A stretch of 64,000 nt of DNA from Pseudarthrobacter chlorophenolicus (GTDB taxonomy: Bacteria > Actinomycetota > Actinomycetes > Actinomycetales > Micrococcaceae), in the NCBI RefSeq assembly GCF_000962805.1, contig NZ_JZTW01000017.1, positions 32,283 through 96,282 on the forward strand, written 5' to 3'. How positions within the stretch are numbered: position 1 is the first letter of the stretch; every line of letters begins with the position of its first letter. A model generated the notes under the pieces. That model did no database searches and was not told the origin of the DNA. It saw nothing but the letters and a program-made list of their open reading frames with translations. Shown piece by piece: positions 47,244 to 56,399 of this stretch. Both the position numbers and the translations under genes were made by a program.

Positions 47244-47257
47244 GTCCTTCCGAAGTG

Positions 47258-47914
47258 TCAGGTGCGCAGGAGAATGTCCCGGGTAACCGCGAGGTGCTCA
47301 TCGATGGCCTTCTGCGCCCTGGCCGTGTCGCCGGACACCAGGGCGTCAATGATGACCTGGTGTTCGGCGCACACCGCCCTGTGACGGTCACCGGTACGGA
47401 ACAGGGCCGAAACACCGACCAGCACCTGCCGGACATGCAGCTTGCTGTAGGTTTTGGAGATCAGTTCGTTCCCGGCAGCGTCGATGAGCTGCTGGTGAAA
47501 AAGGGTATCGAGGCGAATGAATTCACGCGCGTCCTCGGGCCTTCCCGTATCAGGAATCTCGGACTGCAGGTCGAGCGTTTCCTGCATCAGCGCCGCCGGC
47601 ACCCGGCGTTCGGCAATGGCAAGCCGGGCAGCGTAATTTTCGAGCACGCCGCGGAGTTCCATAAGTTCGGAAATTTCGCGGCCGGTCACCGCCGGAACAT
47701 AGGCGCCGCGCTGCGGAATGAGTTCCACAAGTCCGTCCGACACCAGGAGCAGCAGGGCTTCACGGACTGGGGTCCGGGATACTCCAATTTCGGCCGCAAG
47801 CTCAGCTTCGTTGAGGAAGTGGCCCTGAAGCTCCGGATCCACCAGGACGTTCTCACGCAAATGCAGATATGCCTTTTCGCGTCCAGAGGCAGCCGTGCCG
47901 GAGTTTTTTCCCAT
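47258..47914 (-). CDS. GntR-family regulator (FCD/VanR type)
   Basis: 218 aa. The winged helix has GHFLNEAELAAEIGVSRTPV and REALLLLVSDGLVELIPQRG; the FCD effector domain has RLDTLFHQQLIDAAGN, AEHQVIIDAL and AIDEHLAVTRDI, whose Asp and His residues form the usual metal and acid-binding site. The start codon overlaps or abuts the operator and no ribosome site is visible, suggesting a leaderless transcript. It diverges from the amidase gene across only 32 bases and probably represses both promoters. Confidence 0.9.
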   Translation of the reverse strand: MGKNSGTAASGREKAYLHLRENVLVDPELQGHFLNEAELAAEIGVSRTPVREALLLLVSDGLVELIPQRGAYVPAVTGREISELMELRGVLENYAARLAIAERRVPAALMQETLDLQSEIPDTGRPEDAREFIRLDTLFHQQLIDAAGNELISKTYSKLHVRQVLVGVSALFRTGDRHRAVCAEHQVIIDALVSGDTARAQKAIDEHLAVTRDILLRT

Positions 47915-47928
47915 ACATTATGTATACA
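47912..47928. promoter_or_regulatory. GntR operator, site 2, overlapping the gntR start
   Basis: ATACATTATGTAT (47913-47925) is an odd palindrome, and TGTATACA (47921-47928) repeats the core of site 1. The site overlaps the gntR start codon and lies 18 bases before the amidase ATG, so binding would block both transcripts. Confidence 0.7.
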
Positions 47929-47946
47929 ACAGATCGGAGTTCATCC

Positions 47947-48741
47947 ATGCGCCTCGCAGTCGCCCAAATCATCAGCAGCGCCGATACGGCAGCCAACCTG
48001 GAGCTCATCCGGGACTACGCAACGCAGGCCAAGGCGGCCGGCGCGGAGTTGGTGGTTTTCCCCGAAGCCGCCATGCGTGCCTTCGGCCATTCGTTGACCG
48101 ATATCGCAGAGCCGCTGGACGGCCCGTGGGCGGACAAGGTCCGCAGCATCGCCAACGAACTGGACATTGCGATCGTAGCCGGGATGTTCACGCCGGGGAA
48201 GGACGGCCGCGTCCGCAACACCCTTCTGGTCACCGGGCCAGGCCTGGATACCTCCTACGACAAGGTGCACCTGTTTGATGCCTTCGGTTTCACCGAATCC
48301 AAGACGGTCGACGCCGGCCAGAGCCCGGTGACGTTCGAGCTCAACGGGACGGTCTTTGGCCTCGCCACCTGCTACGACGTCCGCTTCCCGGCACTTTTCA
48401 CAGCCAACGCCCGCGCCGGGGCACAGGTCAACATCGTCTGCGCTTCCTGGGGTGCCGGCGAGGGCAAGGCAGAGCAATGGGACCTCCTGGTGCGCGCCAG
48501 GGCCCTGGACAGCACCACCTTCGTGGTGGCCTGCGGCCAGGGCGACCCCCAAACCATCGGCGCCGGGCCTGCCGGGAGCGCCCCCACCGGGATCGGCCAC
48601 AGCGCCGTCATCTCCCCACTGGGCAGCGCCTTGGTAGCGCTGGGCGGAAAGCCGGAACTCGCCGTCGTGGATGTCGATCCCGCCGTCATTGACGACGTCC
48701 GCACCAAGCTGCCCGTACTGGCCAACGCCCGCCAGTTCTAG
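47947..48741 (+). CDS. Carbon-nitrogen hydrolase (nitrilase superfamily amidase)
   Basis: 264 aa. The Glu-Lys-Cys triad is visible: FPEAAMRAFG (Glu), YDKVHLFDAFGF (Lys) and ATCYDVRFP (Cys). RARALDSTTFVVACGQGD and GHSAVISPLG are typical of the Nit2/omega-amidase or deaminated-glutathione amidase branch. It hydrolyses an amide to acid and ammonia. CGGAG lies 7 bases before ATG 47947. With the MHS transporter, DUF2848 protein and GntR it forms a small catabolic module. Substrate unknown. Confidence 0.9.
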   Translation: MRLAVAQIISSADTAANLELIRDYATQAKAAGAELVVFPEAAMRAFGHSLTDIAEPLDGPWADKVRSIANELDIAIVAGMFTPGKDGRVRNTLLVTGPGLDTSYDKVHLFDAFGFTESKTVDAGQSPVTFELNGTVFGLATCYDVRFPALFTANARAGAQVNIVCASWGAGEGKAEQWDLLVRARALDSTTFVVACGQGDPQTIGAGPAGSAPTGIGHSAVISPLGSALVALGGKPELAVVDVDPAVIDDVRTKLPVLANARQF

Positions 48742-49549
48742 GGGCGGCCCCGGCGCTGTCCACGCCCTTCGCGGTCCAGGAAACCGCGGAGGGCGTCCAC
48801 CCAGTCGTCGAAAGCGTCCAGGTGGGCGTCATGCGACGCCTCGGGCAGGTTAACCCGCGAAACCCGGTGACCCAGCTGAACGAACGCGTCCTTGGCGTCG
48901 GGGTGAACATCCCCCGTCCGCCGTAGACCACCAACGCCGGCGCCCGGACTGCATGCCATTCCTTCCAGCGGGGCGCGGAAAGACCGGCCGCGGCTTCCGC
49001 CATGACGTCCGAATCAAACCTCGGCCGGAAGCCGTCCGCCCGTTCCTCGAGGTCTTCGGCCCATGCCTGGGCCAGCGGGCCATCCCCGAGGAAGCTGCGC
49101 GCCGCCTCCCGGCTGCTGAACGGCGTCGGCCAGGACCTGAAGTAGTCCCCAATGGCCAAATGGCCCTCCACGTCTCCGCCGGCCGCACTGCACTCCAGGA
49201 GAACCAGGCCGCCCACCAGGTCCGGGCGCTCCGCAGCGACGAGCATGGCCGTATGGGCGCCCATCGATTGGCCAACCAAAACCACCGGTCCACCAACGTG
49301 CTCAATGACAGTGACAACATCCGAAACATAGTCCGACCGCGCTGCGCCGGGAGGCACCCTCGTGCTGCCCCCATGGCCGCGGAGATCCACGAGGATGACC
49401 CGGTATTCCGGGAACGCATCCGCCGTCGGAAAAAATTCGCGGGCGCTCCCCGCCAGGCCGTGCAGCAGCACCACGGCAGGCCCGGCTCCACCCGAGTCAT
49501 AGCAGCTCAGCTCGACGCCGTAGGCAGGCGCAACGGTAAACGCAGTCAT
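48738..49549 (-). pseudogene. Alpha/beta hydrolase interrupted by a 1-base frameshift
   Basis: The first 190 residues or so read as a complete alpha/beta hydrolase N-terminal part (PAVVLLHGLAGSAREFFP, VILVDLRGHGGSTRVPPG, VLVGQSMGAHTAMLVAAERP). At about 48911-48915 the frame changes: the expected C-terminus (PDAKDAFVQLGHRVSRVNLP, then EASHDAHLDAFDDW with the catalytic His) continues in another frame. One extra G in the G5 run (C5 on the plus strand) would restore it. Either a true pseudogene or a homopolymer sequencing error. The frame without correction runs to 48686 with a nonsense tail. Confidence 0.75.
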
Positions 49550-49929
49550 GCCCGTTCCCAGGTTCGTCCGCGGCGGCATGGTGCCACGCTACGGCACGCA
49601 GACGCCTCCGACGGCGGTGAGCCGCCGTTCACGGGCAGGAAACTTTGACCGATTAAGGCACGACGGCGGGAGCTCACCTTCATATTCCCTTGCGCACCCG
49701 TGATGGCGTGCCCGCGCAGGCCGGCCTTCGACTGACGGGGCCGTACCGGTGGGAGTGCGTTTACATGACTGAAACATTGCCGACATGCGAACTTCACGCA
49801 GGCGCGTTTTGTGTAACGCAATGGCAACTTTCCGCGGCATCGGATGAAACACGGGCACCGAAAAATAGACCCCGGGGGAAAGCCGGGGTGGCACAAAGCC
49901 CCGTTGAATCTCATGCGAAGGGACCACCG
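49550..49929. other. Intergenic region upstream of amtB
   Basis: A 380-base gap with no supported gene. It contains the two GlnR-like boxes at 49760-49828 and a small CCCCGG/CCGGGG stem near 49870. The remainder shows no feature I can support. Confidence 0.6.
49760..49828. promoter_or_regulatory. Two GlnR-like boxes before amtB
   Basis: Box 1: TTTAC-N6-GAAAC (49760-49775). Box 2: GTAAC-N6-GCAAC (49813-49828). Both fit the actinobacterial GTNAC-N6-GAAAC pattern (AC-N9-AC core) of the nitrogen regulator GlnR, which activates amtB in Streptomyces and mycobacteria. Spacing between boxes is 37 bases. Confidence 0.6.
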
Positions 49930-51303
49930 GTGGAGATCTCTGCCCAACACGTCTGGCTGCTTATCTCGGCAGCGATGGTACTGCTGATGACCCCCGGGCT
50001 CGGCCTCTTCTACGGCGGCATGACCCGTGCCAAGGCCGCGCTGAACATGATCATGATGAGCTTCATCTCTGCGGGCATCGTCGGCGTTGTCTGGGTCCTG
50101 TGGGGCTACTCCATGACCACCGGCGACGGCTTCCTGGGCATCTTCGGCAACCCGTTCACCAATTTCGGGCTGCAGAACCTGATGGGCTCGCCGGACCTGA
50201 TAAAGGCCGGATACAGCGCAACCTTTGCCATCATCACCGTGGCCCTGATCAGCGGCGCTATTGCAGACCGCGCCAAGTTCAGCGCCTGGGCAGTGTTCGT
50301 GCCGGTCTGGATCACCCTGATCTATTGCCCCCTCGCCTACATGATCTGGGGCGGCGGACTGATGAGCGCCGGCGGTGCAGTGACGGCCATTTTCGGCCAG
50401 GTCATCGATTTCGCGGGTGGCGCCGTGGTGGAAATCAGCTCCGGTACAGCCGCACTGGTGCTCGCCGTCATCGTGGGCCAGCGCCACGGCTTCGCGAAGG
50501 ACCCCAACCACCGCCCCCACAACCTCCCCTTCATCATGCTGGGCGCGGCCCTGCTGTGGTTCGGCTGGTTCGGATTCAACGGCGGCGCAGCGACCAGCGC
50601 CGAACAGGCCGGCCTGATCTGGATTAACACCCTGGTTACACCCGCCGCAGCCATGCTCAGCTGGCTGGTGACCGAGAAGATCCGCCACGGCCACCCCACA
50701 TCATTGGGGGCCGCCTCCGGCGTGGTGGCGGGCCTCGTGGCGATCACGCCTTCCTGCGCCAACATCAGCCCGGTGGCCGCAATCGGCCTGGGACTGATGG
50801 CAGGTGCAGCGTGCGCCATCTTCGTTGACCTCAAGTACCGCTTCGGGCTCGATGACTCCCTGGACGTGGTGGGCGTCCACCTCGGCGCCGGACTCATCGG
50901 CACCCTGGCGCTCGGGTTTATTGCCCTGCCGGCAGCTGGCCAGGCCGGAGGTCTTTTCTACGGCGGTGGAGTGCAGCAGCTCATTGCCCAGACGGCGGCC
51001 GTGGTCATCACGCTGCTGGTCTCAGGGCTGGGCACCCTGGTGATCGGCCGCGCCATCAACAAGACCATCGGATTCCGGGTCAGCCACGAAGCCGAGACGG
51101 CCGGCGTGGACCTGTCCGAGCATGCCGAGAGCGCCTATGCGTTCAACGAGGTAGGCGCCGGCTTCAACCCGCTGCGGGCAGTCTTCGGCCACACTCCGGC
51201 CGGCGTGCACTCCGCAGACCGCCAGGCCGACCAGGATTCAGACCGCCAGGGTTCGGAAACCCAGGGCTCGGACCGTCAGGCAAAGGAAGATACTTTCGCC
51301 TGA
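49930..51303 (+). CDS. amtB: Ammonium transporter Amt
   Basis: 457 aa with about 11 membrane segments. AAMVLLMTPGLGLFYGGMTR at the start, SGAIADRAKFSAWAVFVPVW, DFAGGAVVEISSGTAALVLA, GAALLWFGWFGFNGGAATSA and VGVHLGAGLIGTLALGFIA are Amt signatures with the conserved pore Phe and His residues. It conducts ammonium into the cell. GTG 49930 has AAGGGA 6 bases upstream; the longer frame has no support. The hydrophilic tail after residue 425 is rich in Asp, Gln and Ser (DRQ repeats) and may be variable. GlnR-like boxes lie upstream. Confidence 0.95.
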   Translation: MEISAQHVWLLISAAMVLLMTPGLGLFYGGMTRAKAALNMIMMSFISAGIVGVVWVLWGYSMTTGDGFLGIFGNPFTNFGLQNLMGSPDLIKAGYSATFAIITVALISGAIADRAKFSAWAVFVPVWITLIYCPLAYMIWGGGLMSAGGAVTAIFGQVIDFAGGAVVEISSGTAALVLAVIVGQRHGFAKDPNHRPHNLPFIMLGAALLWFGWFGFNGGAATSAEQAGLIWINTLVTPAAAMLSWLVTEKIRHGHPTSLGAASGVVAGLVAITPSCANISPVAAIGLGLMAGAACAIFVDLKYRFGLDDSLDVVGVHLGAGLIGTLALGFIALPAAGQAGGLFYGGGVQQLIAQTAAVVITLLVSGLGTLVIGRAINKTIGFRVSHEAETAGVDLSEHAESAYAFNEVGAGFNPLRAVFGHTPAGVHSADRQADQDSDRQGSETQGSDRQAKEDTFA

Positions 51304-51332
51304 CGGCCGCCCCTGCTCCGGCAGCCCCGGCA

Positions 51333-51962
51333 CTAGTCCGCCAGGATCTTGTAGAGCGCACGCCGGGTTTCGTCCAGCTTCTCGATGGCGGCGGTCCGCT
51401 GCTCCTCCGTAACACCGCTGCGGAACTGGTGGATCACGCCCATCAGTTTGCCGATGCTGTGGTGGAACTCGCGGTCCGATCCTTCCGGTACCGCGTTCCA
51501 GGCACTGTCCATCTCCTCCGCATGCCCGGCCACGTACTCCCGGCCGGCCTCGGTGAGCGAGAACTCGGTGCCGCGGCCTTCACTCATGGCCTCGATCAGG
51601 CCTTCGTCCACCAGTTGCTGGAGTGTTGGGTAGATGGAGCCCGGGCTTGGCCGCCAGGCTCCCTCGGTCTTTTCAGCGATGGTCTTGATCAGCCCGTAAC
51701 CATTTGACGGTGACTCCGCCAGGAGCGAGAGAATGGCGGCGCGGACGTCGCCTCGGCTGGCCCGCCGCCCCCCGCGCCCGAATCCCGGACCGAAACCCGG
51801 GCCAAAGCCAGGACCAAAACCAGGGCCGAACCCGGGACCAAAACCTGGGCCGAAACCGCCGCCGCCGCGGTGGCCATGCGGTCCCCGGCGTCCCCTGCCT
51901 CGTTCAAACCGGCCCTTCGCGAACTCCGGGCCGGGGAATTTTTCGTCAGAAATGCCTCTCAT
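51333..51962 (-). CDS. PadR-family regulator with Gly-Phe-Gly-Pro repeat N-terminus
   Basis: 209 aa from ATG 51962. The C-terminal part is a standard PadR winged helix (DVRAAILSLLAESPSNGYGL, PSPGSIYPTLQQLVDEGLIE, EFSLTEAGREYV) and dimerisation helix. The first 75 residues are basic and then a run of about seven GFGP units encoded by 12-base tandem repeats (51781-51858). ATG 51974 is an alternative start; GGTGG lies 8 bases before ATG 51962. A 15-bp perfect palindrome lies 45 bases upstream and probably mediates autoregulation. No partner effector gene is adjacent. Confidence 0.88.
   Translation of the reverse strand: MRGISDEKFPGPEFAKGRFERGRGRRGPHGHRGGGGFGPGFGPGFGPGFGPGFGPGFGPGFGRGGRRASRGDVRAAILSLLAESPSNGYGLIKTIAEKTEGAWRPSPGSIYPTLQQLVDEGLIEAMSEGRGTEFSLTEAGREYVAGHAEEMDSAWNAVPEGSDREFHHSIGKLMGVIHQFRSGVTEEQRTAAIEKLDETRRALYKILAD
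51781..51858. repeat. 12-base tandem repeats inside padR
   Basis: About seven degenerate 12-base units encode the GFGP run of the PadR regulator. Copy number changes by multiples of 12 would keep the frame. Confidence 0.75.
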
Positions 51963-52006
51963 GATGGCATCCACCTTTCAATTTTTATCTTTACGCCAAT
52001 CTCTTC

Positions 52007-52040
52007 GGCGATACTTAACGATATGTCGTTAAGTATCGCC
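52007..52040. promoter_or_regulatory. 15-bp perfect palindrome, probable PadR operator
   Basis: Arms 52007-52021 (GGCGATACTTAACGA) and 52026-52040 are perfect reverse complements around TATG. The inner part AACGATATGTCGTT resembles PadR operators. It sits 45-78 bases upstream of padR in the 179-base divergent region with the PBP gene. Confidence 0.7.
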
Positions 52041-52141
52041 GGTCAAGCATTTTTCGTGACCGTATCCTGACCTTCGAAGTTCTGGATCAGCCCATACCAG
52101 CGGCGTAGGCTGGACGCACCTCCAAGCTTGAGGGCTGATAG

Positions 52142-54322
52142 ATGGCGAAGAAGAAGCGCAGAAGCGGTTTTGGCGCCGCCCTGGGACGATTCGTGGGGTT
52201 CCTCGCAGCCAGTGCAATGTGTGGCGTGCTGGTGGCCAGCCTGGTTGTCCCGGCAGTTGCGGCGGCGGGGCTCGGAGTCAGCAACTCGATCGGCTTCTTC
52301 GAGGGCCTGCCTAAAGAGCTGACGGTCCAACCGCCGTCGCAATCCACCAGGGTTCTCACCTCCGACGGCCAGCCGATCGCGACTTTCTACGCCGAGAACC
52401 GCGTGCGGATTCCGCTGGACCAGATGTCGCCATACATCAAGGACGCCATCATCTCCATTGAGGACAGCAGGTTCTACGAGCACGCGGGAATTGACCCCCA
52501 GGGCATCCTCCGGGCAGTGATCGCCAACGTGACAAAAGGGGACCAGCAGGGCGCGTCCACCATCACGCAGCAGTACGTCACCAACGTGGTCAATGAGGCC
52601 CGGCTGTCCCAGGACCGGCCGGACGAGGTAGTCCTGAGTGGCCAGAAAGACATGGGCGACAAATTGCGGGAGATGAGGCTGGCCATCGCCCTGGAAAAGA
52701 AGTACAGCAAGGACCAGATCCTTGAGGGGTACCTGAACATCGTCTTCTTCAACAGCGATGCCTACGGCGTCGAGGCGGCAGCACGCTACTTCTTCGGCAC
52801 CACCGCAAAGGACCTCACCCTGCCGCAGGCCGCCCTCCTGGCCGGGCTGGTCAACAGCCCCACCTTCTACAATCCGGCCATCAACCCCGAGAACTCGCTG
52901 GCGCGCCGCAATCAGGTCCTTGACGAAATGCTTCGCCTCAAGAAGATCACCCAGGCGCAGCATGACGAAGCAAAAGCCACGCCGGTGGAACTCAAGGTCA
53001 CCCCGGAACGGCAAGGCTGCGCCAATGCCGCCATGGCCCCCTACTTCTGCGACTACATCTCCCACCTCATCCTCAACAACCCCGCCTTCGGGCCCAACGA
53101 AGTGGAGCGCGAGCGCAAGCTGTACCGGGGCGGGCTGACGATTGTCACCACCTTGGACAGCAGGCTGCAGGCGGCGGCTCAGGCCCAGGTGGACAGCACA
53201 GCCGGCGCCAATCCGGACAAGTGGGGTGCAGCGCTGGTCACGGTACAACCGGGAACGGGCAAGATCCTGGCGATGGCGCAGAACACCGCGTTCCTGCCCG
53301 AACCGGGCAAATTCGACACACAGCTGAATTTCAATGTTGATGCCCGGGATCCGCAGGGGAATGATCTGAACGGGGCAGGTGGCTTCCAAACCGGATCCAC
53401 CATGAAGCCATTCACGTTCGCGGAATGGCTCAACGAAGGCAAGTCCCTGACTACGGAGATTGATGCTTCACGGCGCGTCTATCCGCTCGGGTTCCCTTGG
53501 CGCTCCAGCTGCGGCAAGGTACTGGGCGCCTACAGTACCGCGCAGAACAACCCCGAGCTGGGTGCGGCCGATGACCTGCAGAACTCGGAAGAGGGCTTCT
53601 ACCGGAAGATGCCCATCAACTACGGCCTCTACAACTCGATCAATACGGCTACGTTCGCGTCCGCCGCGCAGCTGGATTTCTGCGGCATCCAAAAGATGGT
53701 TGACGCAGTGGGCCTGCACAGCGGCCTCGACGGGACACCCATCAACATGCACCAGCTGGGCAACCTGCTGGGAGCTACCGGCGTTGCACCGCTCCACCTG
53801 GCCAACGCCTTCGCCACCTTCGCCAACGACGGCCGGTACTGCAACCCCATCGCCCTGCTGGACATCAAGGACGCTATGGGTGGAAAGCTTCCCGCCCAGA
53901 CAACCGAGTGCAGGGACGCGGTGAAGCCGGAGGTGGCGCGCGGCGTCAACAGCGTCCTACAGGACGTGCTGGTGAGGGGTTCCGGCTTCTGGATTCAGCC
54001 CAAGGTTCACGATAAGTGGCCCACTGCCGCCAAGACCGGCACCTCCAACAACAACGGCGCCACCTGGATTGTGGGATACACCAGCGGGCTGGCCACGGCG
54101 TCCTTCTTCGGGGACGCACTCGAAGGCCAGAAGCGGGCAGGCCAAAACGTCACCATCAACGGAACGTTTTATCCCCGCCTCGACGGGTACATGATCGCCG
54201 GCCCGCAATGGGCAAACTACATGCTCAAGGCGGCTCCCCTCTACCCCGCCGCGCCGTTCCCCGGGCCTCCCCAGTCGATGATCGGCCCGAGTCCGACACC
54301 CACCCCCGCGCCTAAGCGGTAG
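52142..54322 (+). CDS. Class A penicillin-binding protein (PBP1-type)
   Basis: 726 aa bifunctional peptidoglycan synthase. After a short basic cytosolic segment and one membrane helix (AASAMCGVLVASLVVPAVAA), the GT51 glycosyltransferase domain shows IEDSRFYEHAGIDPQGILRA, GASTITQQYVTNVV and MRLAIALEKKYSKDQILEGY. The transpeptidase domain has GGFQTGSTMKPFTFAEWL (SxxK), YNSINTATFASA (SxN) and AAKTGTSNNNGATWIVGY (KTG). The tail is proline-rich (PSPTPTPAP). GAGGG precedes ATG 52142. It polymerises and cross-links wall glycan outside the membrane. Confidence 0.95.
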   Translation: MAKKKRRSGFGAALGRFVGFLAASAMCGVLVASLVVPAVAAAGLGVSNSIGFFEGLPKELTVQPPSQSTRVLTSDGQPIATFYAENRVRIPLDQMSPYIKDAIISIEDSRFYEHAGIDPQGILRAVIANVTKGDQQGASTITQQYVTNVVNEARLSQDRPDEVVLSGQKDMGDKLREMRLAIALEKKYSKDQILEGYLNIVFFNSDAYGVEAAARYFFGTTAKDLTLPQAALLAGLVNSPTFYNPAINPENSLARRNQVLDEMLRLKKITQAQHDEAKATPVELKVTPERQGCANAAMAPYFCDYISHLILNNPAFGPNEVERERKLYRGGLTIVTTLDSRLQAAAQAQVDSTAGANPDKWGAALVTVQPGTGKILAMAQNTAFLPEPGKFDTQLNFNVDARDPQGNDLNGAGGFQTGSTMKPFTFAEWLNEGKSLTTEIDASRRVYPLGFPWRSSCGKVLGAYSTAQNNPELGAADDLQNSEEGFYRKMPINYGLYNSINTATFASAAQLDFCGIQKMVDAVGLHSGLDGTPINMHQLGNLLGATGVAPLHLANAFATFANDGRYCNPIALLDIKDAMGGKLPAQTTECRDAVKPEVARGVNSVLQDVLVRGSGFWIQPKVHDKWPTAAKTGTSNNNGATWIVGYTSGLATASFFGDALEGQKRAGQNVTINGTFYPRLDGYMIAGPQWANYMLKAAPLYPAAPFPGPPQSMIGPSPTPTPAPKR

Positions 54323-54351
54323 CAGCCCAGGGCTGACCGATTGAACCTGCC

Positions 54352-56310
54352 CTACCCCGCAGGCATTGGTCCAGCCCGGCCGAGCACCTCCACGCGGTTT
54401 CGTTTGGCTTCGGGGATGCCGACGGCGGCTGCCTTGGGTCCTGAAGCATGCGGCACGCGGGTCCTTGGCCGCCTTTCCAGTTTCTGCCGCGAGGCAAGGT
54501 TGGGACGACGGCGGCGCTCCTGATCGGCGCCCGCGCCAGGGAGTGCTCCGGGCTGCGGGACGTACGTCAAGCATTCCGGATTACGGTTTCCTGGAAGTGG
54601 TGGTGCGGTGGAGTGGTAGGTGTGGCCGGTTGGGGTTCGGAGTTGGACGGTGTGGCGTGCTCCGGGATTTGGTGCTGTTGCAGCTGACCAGCCGGGTGCT
54701 TCCTTGGTGTGGTTGCAGGCTTCGCAGAGGCCCTGGCCGTTGTTGGCGGTGGTGTCTCCTCCGTGGTGCCAGGGGGTGATGTGGTCGTGGTGGCGGATGG
54801 GTGCGTCGCAGTACGGGGTGCGGCAGGTGTCGTCGCGGATCTGGAGGAAGCGTTTGAGCCCGGCCGGGAAGAGCCTGGCCTTGGAATCCAATCCGATGAG
54901 CTCCCCGGTCCCGGGGGCGGTGTAAAGCCGTCTCACCCAGACAGCCATCCCGGAATCGGCTCCGGCCCCGGGTTCTTTGTTGATGCTGGTGCTGGCAGGG
55001 TTCCCGGGTGCACCGCCGGTACCGGGAGCAGCCACACCCGTGGAACCGCCTGCACGCCTGCCGCCGGTGGTGGTGTCCGTGCCCGGTTGATGTCCGGTGA
55101 CCAGTTCGCGGGCCCAGGTGGCGGGGATGATGCCGTACCCGGTCAGACGGGCGGGCTCGCTGTCGCCCTGGAGGAGGGTGCGGTCGGTCATGACGAGCTG
55201 GACCTCCACCCCGCTGACCCCGCAAGGGGTTCCGGTGGCCCGTTCGACGAGGGTATCGGCCATGATCTGGCCCCGGGACCGGCCATCCCCGGAGGACAGG
55301 AGGGAGTCCGCTTCTGCCGTGAGCGCGGCGTAGGCCGCCACACCCTCGGCGACCGGCAGCAGCGCGGTCAGCCGGGCCATGGTGTCCGGGGCCGGGCGCA
55401 GGCTCACCGTCCGCTCGCCTACGGCTTTAGCGGCCCGCCTGGCCACAGCGGCGGGGTCACGCCGGTACGCGGCGGCCTTCACCGCGGAGATGATGCTCCG
55501 GTCCCCGGCACCGTCGAAAGCGCCGGCATCGGCGGCGAGTTCCTCATCGACCCCGGCCCGGTCCTCGACCGACAGGCAGATGGTTTCCTTCACCACCAGG
55601 GTGGTCCGCCACTCGCTCAACCGCCCGGACCGGAACGCAGCAAAGGTGCGGGGCATCCCGGTCAGGGTCTTGGCCAATCCCAATAGCCGCCCGCCGCGGG
55701 CCGGGGACTCCCGGCGCGCCAACGCCACCTGCGCCCCGACCCCTGCTCCAAGATGCTCGGCGGGGACACCGGCAGCGGCCTGCTCCCGCCGCTGGACCAG
55801 GTCAAAAGCAACAGCGATCTCGGCCTGCCTCGCCGCCGCCACAGCCTTCACATCCTCCAACAGCCGAAGCTGACCAATCATCCCCGAACCATCACCCGCA
55901 ACCGGCACCACCGCCAGAATCCTCAACACATCAAGAACACCCGCAACACCGGAGGGAGAAGGAACTCCAGCGCCCAAGGGGTCGCCTGCGGCCGGCCGGA
56001 CTCCCGCAGGCGAAAGAACATGAACGGCCGTAGCTTGCAGGATGGCCGATCCAGCGGCAGCCGGCTGGGGAGCGGCGGATCCGGCGCCGGCGGGAGGACG
56101 ACAATGGGCAGCCGAGACAAGTGCGGTGACGGGCGGTGCGTCAGCAAGAGAAGGAACATGGACAACCAGGGCGTGCGCGGCCGCCGGACGGGCGTCAGGA
56201 GCAGCCGGAATAGGCGCAATTGAGGCGGGCGCGGAGGTGTCCCTGACAGCAGGCCGCGCAACGGCAACTGCCTGCCCCAGCTCCACTGCCGCTCCGCCAA
56301 CCGTCTCCAT
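54352..56310 (-). CDS. DUF222/HNH endonuclease-like protein (13E12 repeat family)
   Basis: 652 aa from ATG 56310. A long Ala/Pro-rich N-terminal region precedes the DUF222 domain ([20 protein letters not shown], then [20 protein letters not shown]), and the C-terminal HNH nuclease motif is [20 protein letters not shown] followed by [20 protein letters not shown], with the HNH residues and paired cysteines intact. These proteins occur in many near-identical copies in actinobacteria (mycobacterial 13E12 repeats) and may be mobile or defence-related. No terminal repeats were seen. It diverges from the GNAT gene across 89 bases. Confidence 0.88.
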   Translation of the reverse strand: METVGGAAVELGQAVAVARPAVRDTSAPASIAPIPAAPDARPAAAHALVVHVPSLADAPPVTALVSAAHCRPPAGAGSAAPQPAAAGSAILQATAVHVLSPAGVRPAAGDPLGAGVPSPSGVAGVLDVLRILAVVPVAGDGSGMIGQLRLLEDVKAVAAARQAEIAVAFDLVQRREQAAAGVPAEHLGAGVGAQVALARRESPARGGRLLGLAKTLTGMPRTFAAFRSGRLSEWRTTLVVKETICLSVEDRAGVDEELAADAGAFDGAGDRSIISAVKAAAYRRDPAAVARRAAKAVGERTVSLRPAPDTMARLTALLPVAEGVAAYAALTAEADSLLSSGDGRSRGQIMADTLVERATGTPCGVSGVEVQLVMTDRTLLQGDSEPARLTGYGIIPATWARELVTGHQPGTDTTTGGRRAGGSTGVAAPGTGGAPGNPASTSINKEPGAGADSGMAVWVRRLYTAPGTGELIGLDSKARLFPAGLKRFLQIRDDTCRTPYCDAPIRHHDHITPWHHGGDTTANNGQGLCEACNHTKEAPGWSAATAPNPGARHTVQLRTPTGHTYHSTAPPLPGNRNPECLTYVPQPGALPGAGADQERRRRPNLASRQKLERRPRTRVPHASGPKAAAVGIPEAKRNRVEVLGRAGPMPAG

Positions 56311-56399
56311 GACCAAAGTCTTCCAGCACCCACTGACATTCCCGCCGCCCCAAAAGCCCTATGTGGAAAAGCAGCGGTCCCCGGACGATCAAGGGCACA

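Noticed and set aside
49690..49929. Long N-terminal extension of the ammonium transporter
   Set aside because: The open frame continues upstream, but it crosses the GlnR-like boxes and lacks a start with a ribosome site; GTG 49930 fits Amt proteins.
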